DNA from: Rhodocytophaga rosea
GTDB lineage: Bacteria > Bacteroidota > Bacteroidia > Cytophagales > 172606-1
Assembly: GCF_010119975.1 (NCBI RefSeq)
Contig: NZ_CP048222.1
Location: forward strand, 6,796,501 to 6,860,500
DNA: 64,000 nucleotides
Reading direction: 5' to 3'
A program made the translations under genes and the position numbers. This document shows, piece by piece, positions 1 to 9,628 of the stretch; the first letter of the stretch is position 1, and every line of letters begins with the position of its first letter. Under the pieces are notes generated by a model. The model was not told where the DNA came from, did no database searches, and worked only from the letters and a program-made list of their open reading frames with translations.

Positions 1-1
1 T

Positions 2-1507
2 CAACAAACTGGCAATAAAAAAGGCATTGCGAAAGCCTATTCGAATATTGGCCTGGTGAATAAAGACATGGCCAATTATCCGGTAGCGATAGAAAATTAT
101 ACCAGATCGCTGAAAATGCTGGAGGAAGCAGGTGATAAAAAGGCATTGGCCAATACACTAAACAGTATGGGTGTATTATATAAAGATCAGCAACTCTATG
201 ACCAGGCACTTATGTATTATATGCAGGCGATAGATATGCTTCAAGGCCTCGATCCGAAAAGTTATGCCGGTGGCCTGAGTAATATTGGGAGTATTTACAA
301 ATTGAAAGGCGATTATACCAAAGCCATCGAGTATATAAATAAATCCCTGCAGTTATTCCTTGAAATGAATGACCCTAAGGGCAAGGCAATTTGTTCTAAC
401 AACCTGGGTGAGGTTTATGTAGGTTTAAAAGATTTTCAGCAGGCACAAACCTATTTTGAGCAGGCGTATGCGATCTCCAAGGAATTTGGCTTCAAAACCT
501 CTGCTCTCTCTGCTCTCACTGGTTTAGGAACCATTAATATGGAAACAGGTAAATCGGCTAGAGCGGTTGAGCAATTTACCGAAGCGGCATCCATCGCTAC
601 AGCTCTCCGTTTGCGCCGGGATATGTTACTGGCTTACCAGGGACTAGCAAAAGCCTATGGAAGACTGGAGGACTATAAAAATGCATTTGCATACCAGAGT
701 GAGTTTTTAGTGCTGAAAGATTCGTTGTTTAATGAGGAAAGCACCAAAAAAATTGCCCAGATTCAAGCAAGCTTTGAGACAGAAAAAAAACAAGCCCAGA
801 TTCAGCTTCTCGAAAAAGACAAGAAGTTTGAGCAACTGGTCCGGAATTCTATCGCTGCCGGATTGTTGGCAACCTTACTTATTGCTGGCTTGGTTGTAAG
901 CCGACAGAGGCTGAAAATTAAGAACAACCATATGTTGATGGAGAAGAACAAGCAGGAATTTGAAGCCAGACAAGCCGAAACTACTGCTGAACTGGAAACT
1001 AGCCAGGAAAAGGAAAAAGAATTAAGGCAGGAACTGGATTTCAGAAACAAAGCCCTTACAACCCATACACTCAATATCATCCAGAAAAATGAGATTATGG
1101 AAGAACTCCGGGAATTAATTCAAGAAATTGTGCAGAATAACACCAATACCGGGAATATTAAATACAGCCGCTTAATCAAACTGATCGATTATAGTTTCAG
1201 CCTGGATAAAGACTGGGATGAGTTCCGCATGTATTTTGAACAGGTACATACCGAATTTTTCAAAAAACTTAAAGAAAAACACCCGGATTTAAGTCCAAGT
1301 GAGCTTCGTTTGTGTGCCCTGGTGAAATTAAATCTATCCATGAAAGAATCGGCTACCTTGCTTGGTATTTCGGTAGATTCCGTAAAAACAGCCCGTCACC
1401 GCTTGCGGAAAAAATTACAGCTCAACACCGAGCAAAGCCTGGAGGATTTTATTATGACTTTCGATCAGTCTAGCAAATCAATTGCCGCTAGTTTACAAGA
1501 GGCTTAA
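2..1507 (+). CDS. TPR-containing membrane-anchored HTH transcriptional regulator, 5' end outside window
   Basis: The frame is open from base 2, and the residues before the GTG at 56 (ending AYSNIGLV) already read as a TPR helix, so the true start lies upstream and this is a 5'-partial gene. Visible order, counted from the GTG: about five TPR units (residues 1-230), one hydrophobic segment near 267-285 (NSIAAGLLATLLIAGLVVS), a charged coiled coil (about 290-340), and a C-terminal helix-turn-helix near 415-465 containing SELRLCALVKLNLSMKESA followed by LLGISVDSVKTARHRLRKKL. This TPR-TM-HTH layout is common in Bacteroidota, where TPRs are thought to sense a periplasmic or cytoplasmic signal and the LuxR-like HTH to bind DNA. 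Target genes cannot be inferred from the context, because the next feature is a dead transposase. Confidence 0.8.
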   Translation, partial: QQTGNKKGIAKAYSNIGLVNKDMANYPVAIENYTRSLKMLEEAGDKKALANTLNSMGVLYKDQQLYDQALMYYMQAIDMLQGLDPKSYAGGLSNIGSIYKLKGDYTKAIEYINKSLQLFLEMNDPKGKAICSNNLGEVYVGLKDFQQAQTYFEQAYAISKEFGFKTSALSALTGLGTINMETGKSARAVEQFTEAASIATALRLRRDMLLAYQGLAKAYGRLEDYKNAFAYQSEFLVLKDSLFNEESTKKIAQIQASFETEKKQAQIQLLEKDKKFEQLVRNSIAAGLLATLLIAGLVVSRQRLKIKNNHMLMEKNKQEFEARQAETTAELETSQEKEKELRQELDFRNKALTTHTLNIIQKNEIMEELRELIQEIVQNNTNTGNIKYSRLIKLIDYSFSLDKDWDEFRMYFEQVHTEFFKKLKEKHPDLSPSELRLCALVKLNLSMKESATLLGISVDSVKTARHRLRKKLQLNTEQSLEDFIMTFDQSSKSIAASLQEA

Positions 1508-1667
1508 TATTCAATCTATGAAGATTGATAGTTATTAGTAACATACTGCCAGTCAATAATACTTAGTATTAATAAGTCGTTAAGAAAAAGAAACTCGGTA
1601 TGTACAACCAATGTTTTGTAATATTTCAAGCAACTGTCAGGTGAGTGTTTGAGCATATTCATAAGCA

Positions 1668-2046
1668 TTAAAACCACTCATGCTTGATCATGCGCCATAA
1701 GTACTCAATCAGATTCAACTTTGAACAGCAATCAGGTAGTAATTGAAAATAAAAGTTTTGCTTTTATCAGTCTTGTATCTTTTGCTTGACGTTGGCACCT
1801 CTATGAACGGAGGCTCTATCCATGAACCTGTTATTTTTCTTTAAACTCTTTTAACAAAATCTTCTACATAGATCTAGATATATGCTGACTTGGCAATAGT
1901 AGCCTTCAAATTTGTTATCGGTTTGCATGAAGCCAGCCGCAGTTAAGCTGTTGTTGCAAATAAGCTCACTTGGCTACCTTTGGCTTGCCATCCTAAAGGC
2001 AGTATTAGGAATTTAAGTCAAAAATGTTCTCATTATAACAATATAA
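1668..2046 (-). pseudogene. Decayed IS630-family transposase remnant
   Basis: The minus strand of this stretch encodes recognisable pieces of an IS630/Tc1-type DDE transposase in more than one frame with internal stops. In order they are a GWQAKGSQVSLFATTA piece, GFMQTDNKFEGYY, a piece reading MDRASVHRGANVKQKIQD (normally DNASxH), and the C-terminal signature LNLIEYLWRMIKHEWF followed by a stop at 1670-1668. The final catalytic glutamate (LIEYLW) is present but the frame is broken at least twice and the N-terminal part is absent. No terminal repeats were identified. It is an old insertion, and its left part may have been deleted. Confidence 0.65.
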
Positions 2047-2104
2047 GTCTACTTCTGACTATACCCTTAGGTGCATGTTCCAAAATATAGATATATAAGC
2101 TAAT

Positions 2105-2917
2105 CTATCCTTTTTCTGCTTGGGTAATCAGACTGGGAATTTGATTGGCAGAAACGTAATCTTTCAGAAATAATGCCCATTGCCGGTACATCTGCGGGTA
2201 ATACATGGCTGTCCCAGGGATATAAGCGATGTTATTTTCTTTACAATACGCTGCCATATAACTTCCGGGCATCTGATGGTCAAATACGAGTTTACTGCCC
2301 TGTACAGCTTCCAGAAATCCTGTTGCCAGTTCCAGCGGCTGGTCAGTAATAGGAGTGGCATTCACAAACAGATCTTTCGGAGTTCCATCAAAAGGCGTTA
2401 GGTGGTATGCTGCATTCTTTTTAACAACTTCTTCCGGCCGCCTACCAGTAAGAAAAACTTCAATTCCCAGGGAAGTAAGCACATGATAGGCTACATTAAA
2501 TACCCCGCCATAGCCGTAAATTAAAGCCGTGTTAATCTTCAGTTGCGATTGAGAAATTCCCTCCCTTATGGCTGTTTCAAACCCATGTGCATCGGTATTG
2601 TATCCGGTCAGAATATCTTTATCCCGGATTACTGTGTTTACAGAACCCACCAGCTGAGCGAAAGGGTCAAGGGAATCCAGATAGGGAATGATCTTCGCTT
2701 TAATGTCTTTGGAAATGGCTCCCCCAATGGCACCTAATCCTTTAATGGCTTGTGCAAAATGTTCAGGTTTGATCAATCCGTCTTCGGCATATGGAGTAAT
2801 AGGAAGATAGGCAATGTCCAGTTGCAGGATATCCTGAAGTAAGCGCCGGTACCGTTCGATGGAAGAGGCTCTGCCGGAAGTGGAGATAATGTATTGAGTA
2901 GTTGCCGTGATTTTCAT
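2105..2917 (-). CDS. Shikimate 5-dehydrogenase-like protein
   Basis: 270 residues, about the normal AroE length. The N-terminal substrate domain carries GSVNTV (91-96) and GYNTDAHGF (105-113), the classical NT and NTD motifs, with D109 in the catalytic aspartate position and K73 (ISKDIK) in the place of the catalytic lysine of the usual TxPHK motif. A Rossmann-type loop GYGGV (135-139) replaces the usual GAGGA. The family reduces 3-dehydroshikimate with NADPH. The altered lysine motif and the nucleotide loop suggest a divergent AroE-like or quinate/shikimate dehydrogenase rather than the housekeeping enzyme. It is the last gene of a minus-strand run of transport genes, 207 bp downstream of an anion-type MFS carrier, which fits a catabolic role (inference). 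Confidence 0.75.
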   Translation of the reverse strand: MKITATTQYIISTSGRASSIERYRRLLQDILQLDIAYLPITPYAEDGLIKPEHFAQAIKGLGAIGGAISKDIKAKIIPYLDSLDPFAQLVGSVNTVIRDKDILTGYNTDAHGFETAIREGISQSQLKINTALIYGYGGVFNVAYHVLTSLGIEVFLTGRRPEEVVKKNAAYHLTPFDGTPKDLFVNATPITDQPLELATGFLEAVQGSKLVFDHQMPGSYMAAYCKENNIAYIPGTAMYYPQMYRQWALFLKDYVSANQIPSLITQAEKG

Positions 2918-3124
2918 CTAAACTCTATTATATTATAAAAACAAAATGCCTGTCTGGAAAGTCATGCTGTCTGTGCAGATGCTTCCTCCTCCAGGGATGG
3001 AGAGGTCCTGCTTTCGCATCCGTCCCTCTATAAAACCCGCGCATGGTTGGTGCTGACCCAAAGTTTGTATTAGGTGACTCCTGCAAATGCTAGAAATGGA
3101 AAAAGGTAAGATATAAATTCGCTC

Positions 3125-4405
3125 CTACACATTTTGCCTGGCCAGGGTATCCGGAACTGCAACAGGCTGATTTTTAATAGCTATAGCTGTAATAAGGGCT
3201 GAAAATAGTAGAGAGGTTGCCATAAAAATATAAGAGGCCCCAAATCCACCGGTCGTACTATTTAAATAACCCACCAGATATGATCCGATAAAGGACCCAA
3301 GTGCGCCCATACTATTGATCAAAGCCATAGCGCCACCTGCTACATTGCGGGGTAAAAGTTCGGGAATAATAGCGAAAAAAGGCCCATAAGGGGCATACAT
3401 GGCACTCCCTGCAACCACAAGCAGGATAAAGGACAGATAGAAACTGGTAGTACCCAGCAGGTACGATCCATAAAAGGCAACCGCACCCACCAGAAGAAAA
3501 GGCCAGACAAATGCTTTTCTGTTCAGGGTTTTATCTGAAAAATAAGAAGCCGTTAACATGGCTATGATCGCAAACAAATACGGGACAGAAGCTAACCAGC
3601 CGGTTTTAACGATGCTCATATCCGGCGCTGATTTAATGATAGAAGGAAGCCACATTACAAATCCATATACCCCTATGCTCCACAAGGCATACTGCAGGCT
3701 GAGTAAAATTACGGTTCTGGATTTGAAAGCCTGGGCATAATTTTTTACTGGCTTTATTCCTTTTTGCTCCTCCTGCAGGCTGTGTTCCAGTGCCTGCTTT
3801 TCTGGTTCTGTCAACCACCGGGATTCTTTTGGTTTATCTTCGACCAGCCTCCACCAGAAAAACGCCCATACCACTGCCGGTAATCCTTCCCAGATAAACA
3901 TTCCTCTCCAGCCAACTGATTCTATCAAATACCCTGACAGAATTGACATCCAGAGCACAGTAGCCGGATTACCCAGTATTAAAAAGGTGTTGGCCCTGGA
4001 ACGTTCTTTTTTGGTAAACCAGTTGCTGAGTAAAATAAGCATAGCCGGCATTACTGCACTTTCAACCACACCCAGCATAAACCGGATCACAATCAACACG
4101 TTTACATTACTTACCAGACCTGTAGCTGTAGCTAAAGCACCCCAGGAGATCAATGACCAGAAGATGAGCTTTTTGGCTGAGTACCTGGATGCATAATGGG
4201 CACCTGGAATCTGAAAGAAAAAGTAGCCCAGAAAGAAAAGGGAACTGAGCAGGGAAGAGGTAGCTGGCGTAATATTTAAATCCTGGGCCATGCCACTAGC
4301 TGCACCAAAGCCAAAATTTGCCCTGTCCAGGTAAGCCAGACTGTAGGTGATAAAAGCAATCGGTATGAGTCGGTACCAACGTTGTTGTGCTATATTTTTT
4401 TCCAT
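3125..4405 (-). CDS. MFS transporter, anion:cation symporter (ACS) type
   Basis: 426 residues with about 12 hydrophobic helices. The N-terminus reads SLAYLDRANFGFG, the DRxNxxxA-like start of the anion:cation symporter family (hexuronate, glucarate, phthalate carriers), followed by FFLGYFFFQIPG in helix 2. Members import organic acids with protons or sodium across the inner membrane. It lies 65 bp downstream of another MFS gene and 207 bp upstream of an AroE-like gene on the same strand, so a sugar acid or a quinate/shikimate-type acid is a reasonable guess for the substrate, but nothing in the sequence fixes it. The start is ATG at 4405. Confidence 0.85.
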   Translation of the reverse strand: MEKNIAQQRWYRLIPIAFITYSLAYLDRANFGFGAASGMAQDLNITPATSSLLSSLFFLGYFFFQIPGAHYASRYSAKKLIFWSLISWGALATATGLVSNVNVLIVIRFMLGVVESAVMPAMLILLSNWFTKKERSRANTFLILGNPATVLWMSILSGYLIESVGWRGMFIWEGLPAVVWAFFWWRLVEDKPKESRWLTEPEKQALEHSLQEEQKGIKPVKNYAQAFKSRTVILLSLQYALWSIGVYGFVMWLPSIIKSAPDMSIVKTGWLASVPYLFAIIAMLTASYFSDKTLNRKAFVWPFLLVGAVAFYGSYLLGTTSFYLSFILLVVAGSAMYAPYGPFFAIIPELLPRNVAGGAMALINSMGALGSFIGSYLVGYLNSTTGGFGASYIFMATSLLFSALITAIAIKNQPVAVPDTLARQNV

Positions 4406-4470
4406 TTCAAATCAACATAAAGTTTAGGTTATTATATGTAAAGTAACGGTGCTTGTTTTCAGAACGATAC

Positions 4471-5682
4471 TTATGCATTGGCAAATTGCTTCTTTCTGGC
4501 CAGAACCAGGTAAAAGCCCAGTGCTGTCAGCGCAGATAAGATGCCTGTTGCCCACCATAGAAAAGTATATCCCAGATGGCTGATTGCCTTGGTACCTAAA
4601 TAGGGTGCCAGAATAAAAGCGGTTGCATAAGCCAGGGAATAAAACCCCAGATACCTGCCTCTGTTGTGTGTACCTGCCCGGTTTACGGTATATGTCACCA
4701 TAAAAGGCATAGCGAAAATCTCTGAAAATGTAAGCAATACCATAGATATAATCAGTATAAATGGGGAAGAAAATAGAGTAAGCAGCACAAAAGATACTCC
4801 ACAGAGCAAGGTACCTAGTACAATTTGCCGCCACAAAAAGGGTTTATTTTCCAGCTGATGCACAATGATCATTTCAAACAGGAAAACCAGCAGGCCATTA
4901 AATCCTAATAACAATCCAATCTGTATTTCCGATAACTTATACACTTCCCGGTAGTATAAGGGAAGTGTAAAGAAAAACTGAAAGAAGGTAAGTGCATAAC
5001 AGGTAACAAATAATAAGAACACCAAAAAGACGGTATCCTGATGAACGGATTGTTTTGGCAATGCCGATTCATTGTCTACTGAAACCTTTTTTTGCCTGGG
5101 AAGTTTACCAAAATAGAAAAAGAAGAAAATGCCGGCTGCCATACAAGTAAAACCATCAGCTACAAAAAGCCAGTAATAGGAAATAGAAGCCAGAATACCG
5201 CCTAAAGCAGGGCCAATGGAAAATCCCAGGTTGAGTGCCATCCGGTTTAAGGAAAAAGAACGGGTTACATTCTCTGGCCTGGCATATAAGGCCACAGAAG
5301 CAGCATTCGCAGGCCTGAGGCACTCCGAAACTACACTCAGTAAGAAGAAACCTCCCAGCAGCCAATAATAAGTAGAAACATGCGCCATCACCAGAAACAG
5401 ACAGCCTCCCAGGCTCAGGCTCAACACCTGCACGACAAACGGGCTTAACCGGTCGGATAACCATCCGCCTAATATAGAGCCAGACATGGCTCCCATGCCA
5501 AAAGAAGTAAGAATGAGTCCGGCTTGTTCTACGGTAAAATGTAGAGAGTCGGTGAGATACACACTCAGAAAAGGCACCACCATGGAGCCGCTTCTGTTGA
5601 TAAACATGACCAGGGCCAGCATCCAGGCCGGTGTAGACAAGCCTCCATAGGCATTGCGGTACAGATTGATCAGAAAAGTCAT
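4471..5682 (-). CDS. MFS transporter, drug-efflux-like
   Basis: 403 residues with about 12 membrane segments. The loop GGWLSDRLSP between helices 2 and 3 matches MFS motif A (GxLaDrxGrr), and the protein begins with AWMLALVMFINRSGSMVVPF as in MdtH/YceL-like carriers. Such proteins export small molecules or drugs, and the specificity is unknown. It lies between a PfkB kinase gene (158 bp upstream) and the ACS carrier (65 bp downstream) on the same strand and could be co-transcribed with the latter. No truncation is visible. Confidence 0.8.
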   Translation of the reverse strand: MTFLINLYRNAYGGLSTPAWMLALVMFINRSGSMVVPFLSVYLTDSLHFTVEQAGLILTSFGMGAMSGSILGGWLSDRLSPFVVQVLSLSLGGCLFLVMAHVSTYYWLLGGFFLLSVVSECLRPANAASVALYARPENVTRSFSLNRMALNLGFSIGPALGGILASISYYWLFVADGFTCMAAGIFFFFYFGKLPRQKKVSVDNESALPKQSVHQDTVFLVFLLFVTCYALTFFQFFFTLPLYYREVYKLSEIQIGLLLGFNGLLVFLFEMIIVHQLENKPFLWRQIVLGTLLCGVSFVLLTLFSSPFILIISMVLLTFSEIFAMPFMVTYTVNRAGTHNRGRYLGFYSLAYATAFILAPYLGTKAISHLGYTFLWWATGILSALTALGFYLVLARKKQFANA

Positions 5683-5840
5683 AGGCAGCGGATCAACAGA
5701 ATCCCTGCAAAGGTATTAGCTTTCTGGTATGAGAAATAATTTCTGCTAATAAAACAAAGCGATAAATGATAAATAAAGGATGTTGTAATAAAGATGAATT
5801 TAGGTAATTCAGTAAGACTAATATATATGTCTGAAAATTC

Positions 5841-6713
5841 CTACCTGAGTTCTGTCTCTTCAGGGATATAAAAGGGAGTTGCACCTTTTTGAGTAGCAAC
5901 AAATGCCCCGATTTTACAGGCTTTTTCCAGGGCTTCGGCTACCGGTTGGTGCCGGAGATAACTGCTTATGTAGGTTGCCAGAAAGGCATCTCCGCTTCCG
6001 ATGGTGTCCTCTACATTTACTACAAATCCGCCATGTTCAGCATAGCCATCCCGGCTTAAAATAGCTGCACCGTTCTCGCCTCTGGTTACAATAAGTGTTT
6101 CCCAGTTAAACAGGGTTTTAAGGTATTCCATGGCTTGTTTTTCCGGCAGCTGTTTGCCATGCCATTTTACAATTTCTGCCAGTTCGAGGTGGTTCATCTT
6201 TACAATGTTGGCCTGTTGCAGGAATAACTGGGTGCGTTCGGGCGTATAATGAGGTGGCCGCAGGTTTACATCGAACACCTTAAAAGGAGCTACTGCCAGA
6301 TATTTTAATAAAGTTTCCTGGGAAACAGCATGTCTGGCTGCCAGACTACCAAATACAAATACATCGCTCTGCTTCACCAAAGCCGCAACTTCTTCCTGAT
6401 AAGTTATAAAATCCCAGGCAACTGGCGCTACAATATCATAGGTTACATGCGTTCTGTCAGATACATTGGCCTGTACAATGCCAGTCTGGTACTTGGAATC
6501 TGTTTGTATCCACTGGGTGGAAATACCTTTTTCCTGCAAAAACGTTAACAATTGTTTGCCAGGTTCATCATTGCCAACCCGGCTGATAACAACTGGCAAA
6601 AGTCCGTTATATGTCAGGTGAATACCTACATTCATAGGGGCTCCTCCTGGCATTGCTCCATCTGGCAGCATGTCAAAAAGGGTTTCTCCAAAACAGATGA
6701 TTTGTTTGCTCAT
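5841..6713 (-). CDS. PfkB-family carbohydrate kinase (fructokinase-like)
   Basis: 290 residues, normal for the ribokinase/PfkB family. The N-terminus FGETLFDMLPDG followed by GGAPMNV (23-29) is the sugar-binding signature of fructokinases, and the C-terminal signature DTIGSGDAF (236-244) holds the catalytic base D242. The enzyme phosphorylates a sugar, most likely fructose, at the expense of ATP in the cytoplasm. It sits 117 bp downstream of a sugar-porter gene on the same strand, so uptake followed by phosphorylation is a natural pair. Identification as a fructokinase rather than another PfkB sugar kinase rests on the LFDMLPDG start and is an inference. Confidence 0.87.
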   Translation of the reverse strand: MSKQIICFGETLFDMLPDGAMPGGAPMNVGIHLTYNGLLPVVISRVGNDEPGKQLLTFLQEKGISTQWIQTDSKYQTGIVQANVSDRTHVTYDIVAPVAWDFITYQEEVAALVKQSDVFVFGSLAARHAVSQETLLKYLAVAPFKVFDVNLRPPHYTPERTQLFLQQANIVKMNHLELAEIVKWHGKQLPEKQAMEYLKTLFNWETLIVTRGENGAAILSRDGYAEHGGFVVNVEDTIGSGDAFLATYISSYLRHQPVAEALEKACKIGAFVATQKGATPFYIPEETELR

Positions 6714-6830
6714 ATTCTAGGAGGTTAGAAGTTGGAAGATTGAAATTGGAGAGTAGAAACTAGCGTAGAAATTATAAACAGAAACTAGCCTCATTCTATT
6801 TTCCAGCTGCTGACTCCCATCTTCAATTTT
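6714..6830. repeat. Intergenic heptad-like word repeat
   Basis: The gap between the sugar porter and kinase genes is built from short variants of one word: gaggttagaagttggaag, attgaaattggagag, tagaaactag, then again tagaaattat and gaaactag. The same kind of words recur at 54823-54985. See the findings on dispersed intergenic words. Function unknown. Confidence 0.4.
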
Positions 6831-8162
6831 TCAATGCACCACTACATTTTTACCTATTTCTTCCAGAGAAGTGCCTTTGGTTTCGGGCATAATGCGCCAC
6901 ACAAATAACAGTTGCAAAACCATCATCAGGCAGAAAAACAGAAAGGTATTGCCTCCACCCAGCGTTTCAGCCAGGTAGGGAAATGTAAAGGCAATCACAG
7001 TAGCCATAAACCAATGGGTAAAACTGCCAAGTGCCTGCCCGGAAGCCCGTACTTCATTAGGGAATATTTCAGAAATAAATACCCAGATGACAGCGCCCTG
7101 AGAGAAAGCAAAAAAGGCAATGTAGAGAAACAGATATACCGGAACAGCAATGCCTCCCAGATCGTTGGCATAAAAAGCTCTGGCGACCAGACCCAGTGTG
7201 ATGATTAAACCTACTGATCCTACAAACATAAGGGTGCGGCGGCCATACTTATCAATCAGATTCATGCCAATTAACGTGAAAATAAAGTTTACCAGACCAA
7301 TTCCAGCCGAAGAAAGCAAGGCAGAACTTTTCTCTAAATCTGCCATTTCAAAGATCCGGGGCGCATAATAAATAATGGCATTGATACCAGATACCTGATT
7401 AAACACAGCAAACAGTACTGCCAGCATCACCGGTGTACGGTATTGTTTAGAGAACAAGGAAGCATGATGGCTGATCGAAGTTGTTTTTCCGGAACTGATA
7501 ATATCAGCCACCATCTGGTCCACATCTGTACCGGGAGGATTAGCCGCTTTCAATGTTGCTGTGGCATTTTCAGTTTGCCCCTTTTTGAGGATCAGCCACC
7601 TGGGGCTTTCCGGAACAAAAAACAAGGCTATCATAAAGGCGATTGCCGGAAAAGCCTCTACGCCCAGCATCCAGCGCCAGTCGTTCTCACTGGTTCCGGC
7701 CAGTAAATAATTAGACAAATAGGAAACCAGGATACCAAATACCACATTAAACTGGAAAAGAGCTACTAATTTTCCCCTGGAATGGGCCGGAGATATTTCG
7801 GTAATATACAAAGGAGCGGCAACCGACGAAGCACCTACCCCAAAGCCTCCGATCAGCCTGAATACCATAAAAACAATCCAGTCGGTGGCAACGGCAGAGC
7901 CAATGGCTGACACCAGATATAAGATAGCGATCCAGAACAAGGTTTTCTTCCTACCTAAACTATCAGAAGGGATACCACCAAATAAAGCGCCAACTACGGT
8001 GCCGATTAGTGCGCTTGAAATAGCTAATCCGTGCTCGAACGCATTGAGTTGCCAGAGTTTCTGGATGGATTTTTCAGCTCCGGAAATTACGGCGGTATCA
8101 AAGCCAAACAAGAATCCGCCCAGTGCCACCACAATTGACCAGAAAAATACTCTGTTCTGCAT
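6831..8162 (-). CDS. Sugar porter family MFS transporter (XylE/GalP-like)
   Basis: 443 residues from the ATG at 8162. An upstream TTG at 8168 adds only two residues and is less likely. The sugar-porter signatures are all present: GFDTAVISGA in helix 1, DSLGRKK after helix 2, RLIGGFGVGA in helix 4, PESPRWLI after helix 6, DKYGRRT after helix 8 and PETKG after helix 12. These proteins import hexoses or pentoses, usually with protons. It leads a minus-strand run with a fructokinase-like gene next (117 bp), suggesting fructose or a related sugar as substrate (inference). Confidence 0.9.
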   Translation of the reverse strand: MQNRVFFWSIVVALGGFLFGFDTAVISGAEKSIQKLWQLNAFEHGLAISSALIGTVVGALFGGIPSDSLGRKKTLFWIAILYLVSAIGSAVATDWIVFMVFRLIGGFGVGASSVAAPLYITEISPAHSRGKLVALFQFNVVFGILVSYLSNYLLAGTSENDWRWMLGVEAFPAIAFMIALFFVPESPRWLILKKGQTENATATLKAANPPGTDVDQMVADIISSGKTTSISHHASLFSKQYRTPVMLAVLFAVFNQVSGINAIIYYAPRIFEMADLEKSSALLSSAGIGLVNFIFTLIGMNLIDKYGRRTLMFVGSVGLIITLGLVARAFYANDLGGIAVPVYLFLYIAFFAFSQGAVIWVFISEIFPNEVRASGQALGSFTHWFMATVIAFTFPYLAETLGGGNTFLFFCLMMVLQLLFVWRIMPETKGTSLEEIGKNVVVH

Positions 8163-8460
8163 ACACAAAAGGTTTAATAGATTTCTTACCAGATTTCAAT
8201 ATTATCTTAATATAGTAGAAAATCCAGCAAAACGCCTTTTTAATTTTATGCTAAAGCAATGGCTTGAAACAATGCCCGTATACGCTGTTCTGGTTTGCTA
8301 CGTATTGCAAATGTTGATAAGCATACACCAGGTCAGCGTAGCTTGAATGATCAGAAAAAATGGATTTGCATCAACTCGGTAAGTGCTTGTATGAAATACG
8401 TGTTAACATACTAAAGCCTCAAAATATTGATAGTACATGGATTGACAATTATCCAATCAT

Positions 8461-9459
8461 CTAAAACCAGCCGGAACGTTTGAAATGGATATACAAGCCC
8501 AGACACAAACCAAAGGCAAGTGTCAAAACCACCGGATAGCCATAGCGCCAGTTGAGTTCCGGCATCCACTGGAAATTCATGCCATAAATACCAGCTACCA
8601 TGGTAGGAATGGCAAAAATAGCCGCCCAGCCGCCAAAGCGTTTCATAACCTCATTCTGGGTTTTCATTACTTCATTTTGCGTAATGGAAATGAGTGAAAA
8701 ATTAGCTTCCAGAGCAGTAGTGAGCAATTCCCGCAAGGTGTCTACCATTTCATTGATGCGGATCGTATGATCATATACATCCCGGAAATAAGGCCTGGTA
8801 TCAGGCGGCAATACTTCCAGGTCAAAGCGCATGAGGCGGTTACAAATGTCGATAAGAGGAGAGATAGCCCGTTTTACTTCCAGCAATTCCCGTTTGAGCC
8901 CGTAAATTCTGGCAGTAGTTTCACGGCTGAAACTTTCTCCGAAAATCACTTCTTCCAAGGCTTGTAACTGATGTTCCAGCGCATCTACCACCGGAAAATA
9001 CTGGTCTACAATGGCATCCATCAGGGCATACAAGGCAAAACCAGGACCTTTCTTTAGAAGGTGAGGAGTAGATTCGCAGCGCATCCGCACATCAGTATAG
9101 GGCAGAGAAGAGCCATGTCGGACGGTAACAATATAATGCAGGCCCACAAAAAAGTGTGTTTCTCCAAACTCAATTTTATTCTCTTTTCCATTCATCTGTA
9201 CCGTTCGCAATACAATGAACAGCGATTCCCCATATACTTCAATTTTTGGACGCTGGTGAGCCCGGTGGGCATCCTCTATGGCGAGGTCATGCAATCCGAA
9301 GGCTGCTTGTACCTGTTCGAGCAAATCTTCATCTGGTTCGTGCAGGCCAATCCACACAAAACGGCCTGGCCGCTGAAGTACTTCGCAGATGTCTGCAATA
9401 TCTACAGCCTGCTCCCGTTGTCCGCCGGCATATGCCACACAATTAATCACTGCACTCAT
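8461..9459 (-). CDS. corA: CorA-family magnesium/cobalt transporter
   Basis: 332 residues, the usual CorA length. The C-terminus holds the family signature GIYGMNFQWMPEL with the YGMN selectivity motif at the end of the first membrane helix, and a second hydrophobic helix closes the protein. The large N-terminal part (about 1-260) is the cytoplasmic domain. CorA pentamers admit Mg2+ down the membrane potential. Odd feature: just before the first membrane helix the heptad MKTQNEV occurs twice in tandem (NEVMKTQNEVMKR), encoded by two adjacent 21-nt units at 8641-8661 and 8662-8682 that differ at 4 positions, so the gating stalk helix seems longer by one heptad. No linked partner gene. Confidence 0.92.
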   Translation of the reverse strand: MSAVINCVAYAGGQREQAVDIADICEVLQRPGRFVWIGLHEPDEDLLEQVQAAFGLHDLAIEDAHRAHQRPKIEVYGESLFIVLRTVQMNGKENKIEFGETHFFVGLHYIVTVRHGSSLPYTDVRMRCESTPHLLKKGPGFALYALMDAIVDQYFPVVDALEHQLQALEEVIFGESFSRETTARIYGLKRELLEVKRAISPLIDICNRLMRFDLEVLPPDTRPYFRDVYDHTIRINEMVDTLRELLTTALEANFSLISITQNEVMKTQNEVMKRFGGWAAIFAIPTMVAGIYGMNFQWMPELNWRYGYPVVLTLAFGLCLGLYIHFKRSGWF

Positions 9460-9628
9460 GGGGTAGGGGTTTTGGTTATTTATGGCTCAACCAGTAAACT
9501 GTCGACTTATCTGAAATTATTACAAGATAAAGATTCGCTGGTGATATTTTAAGGAATCTATCTGACTTATTCGCAATTTTTAGATGGGCACCAGACACAA
9601 ATCTCCTGTAAAAATTGTACCTTAAACC

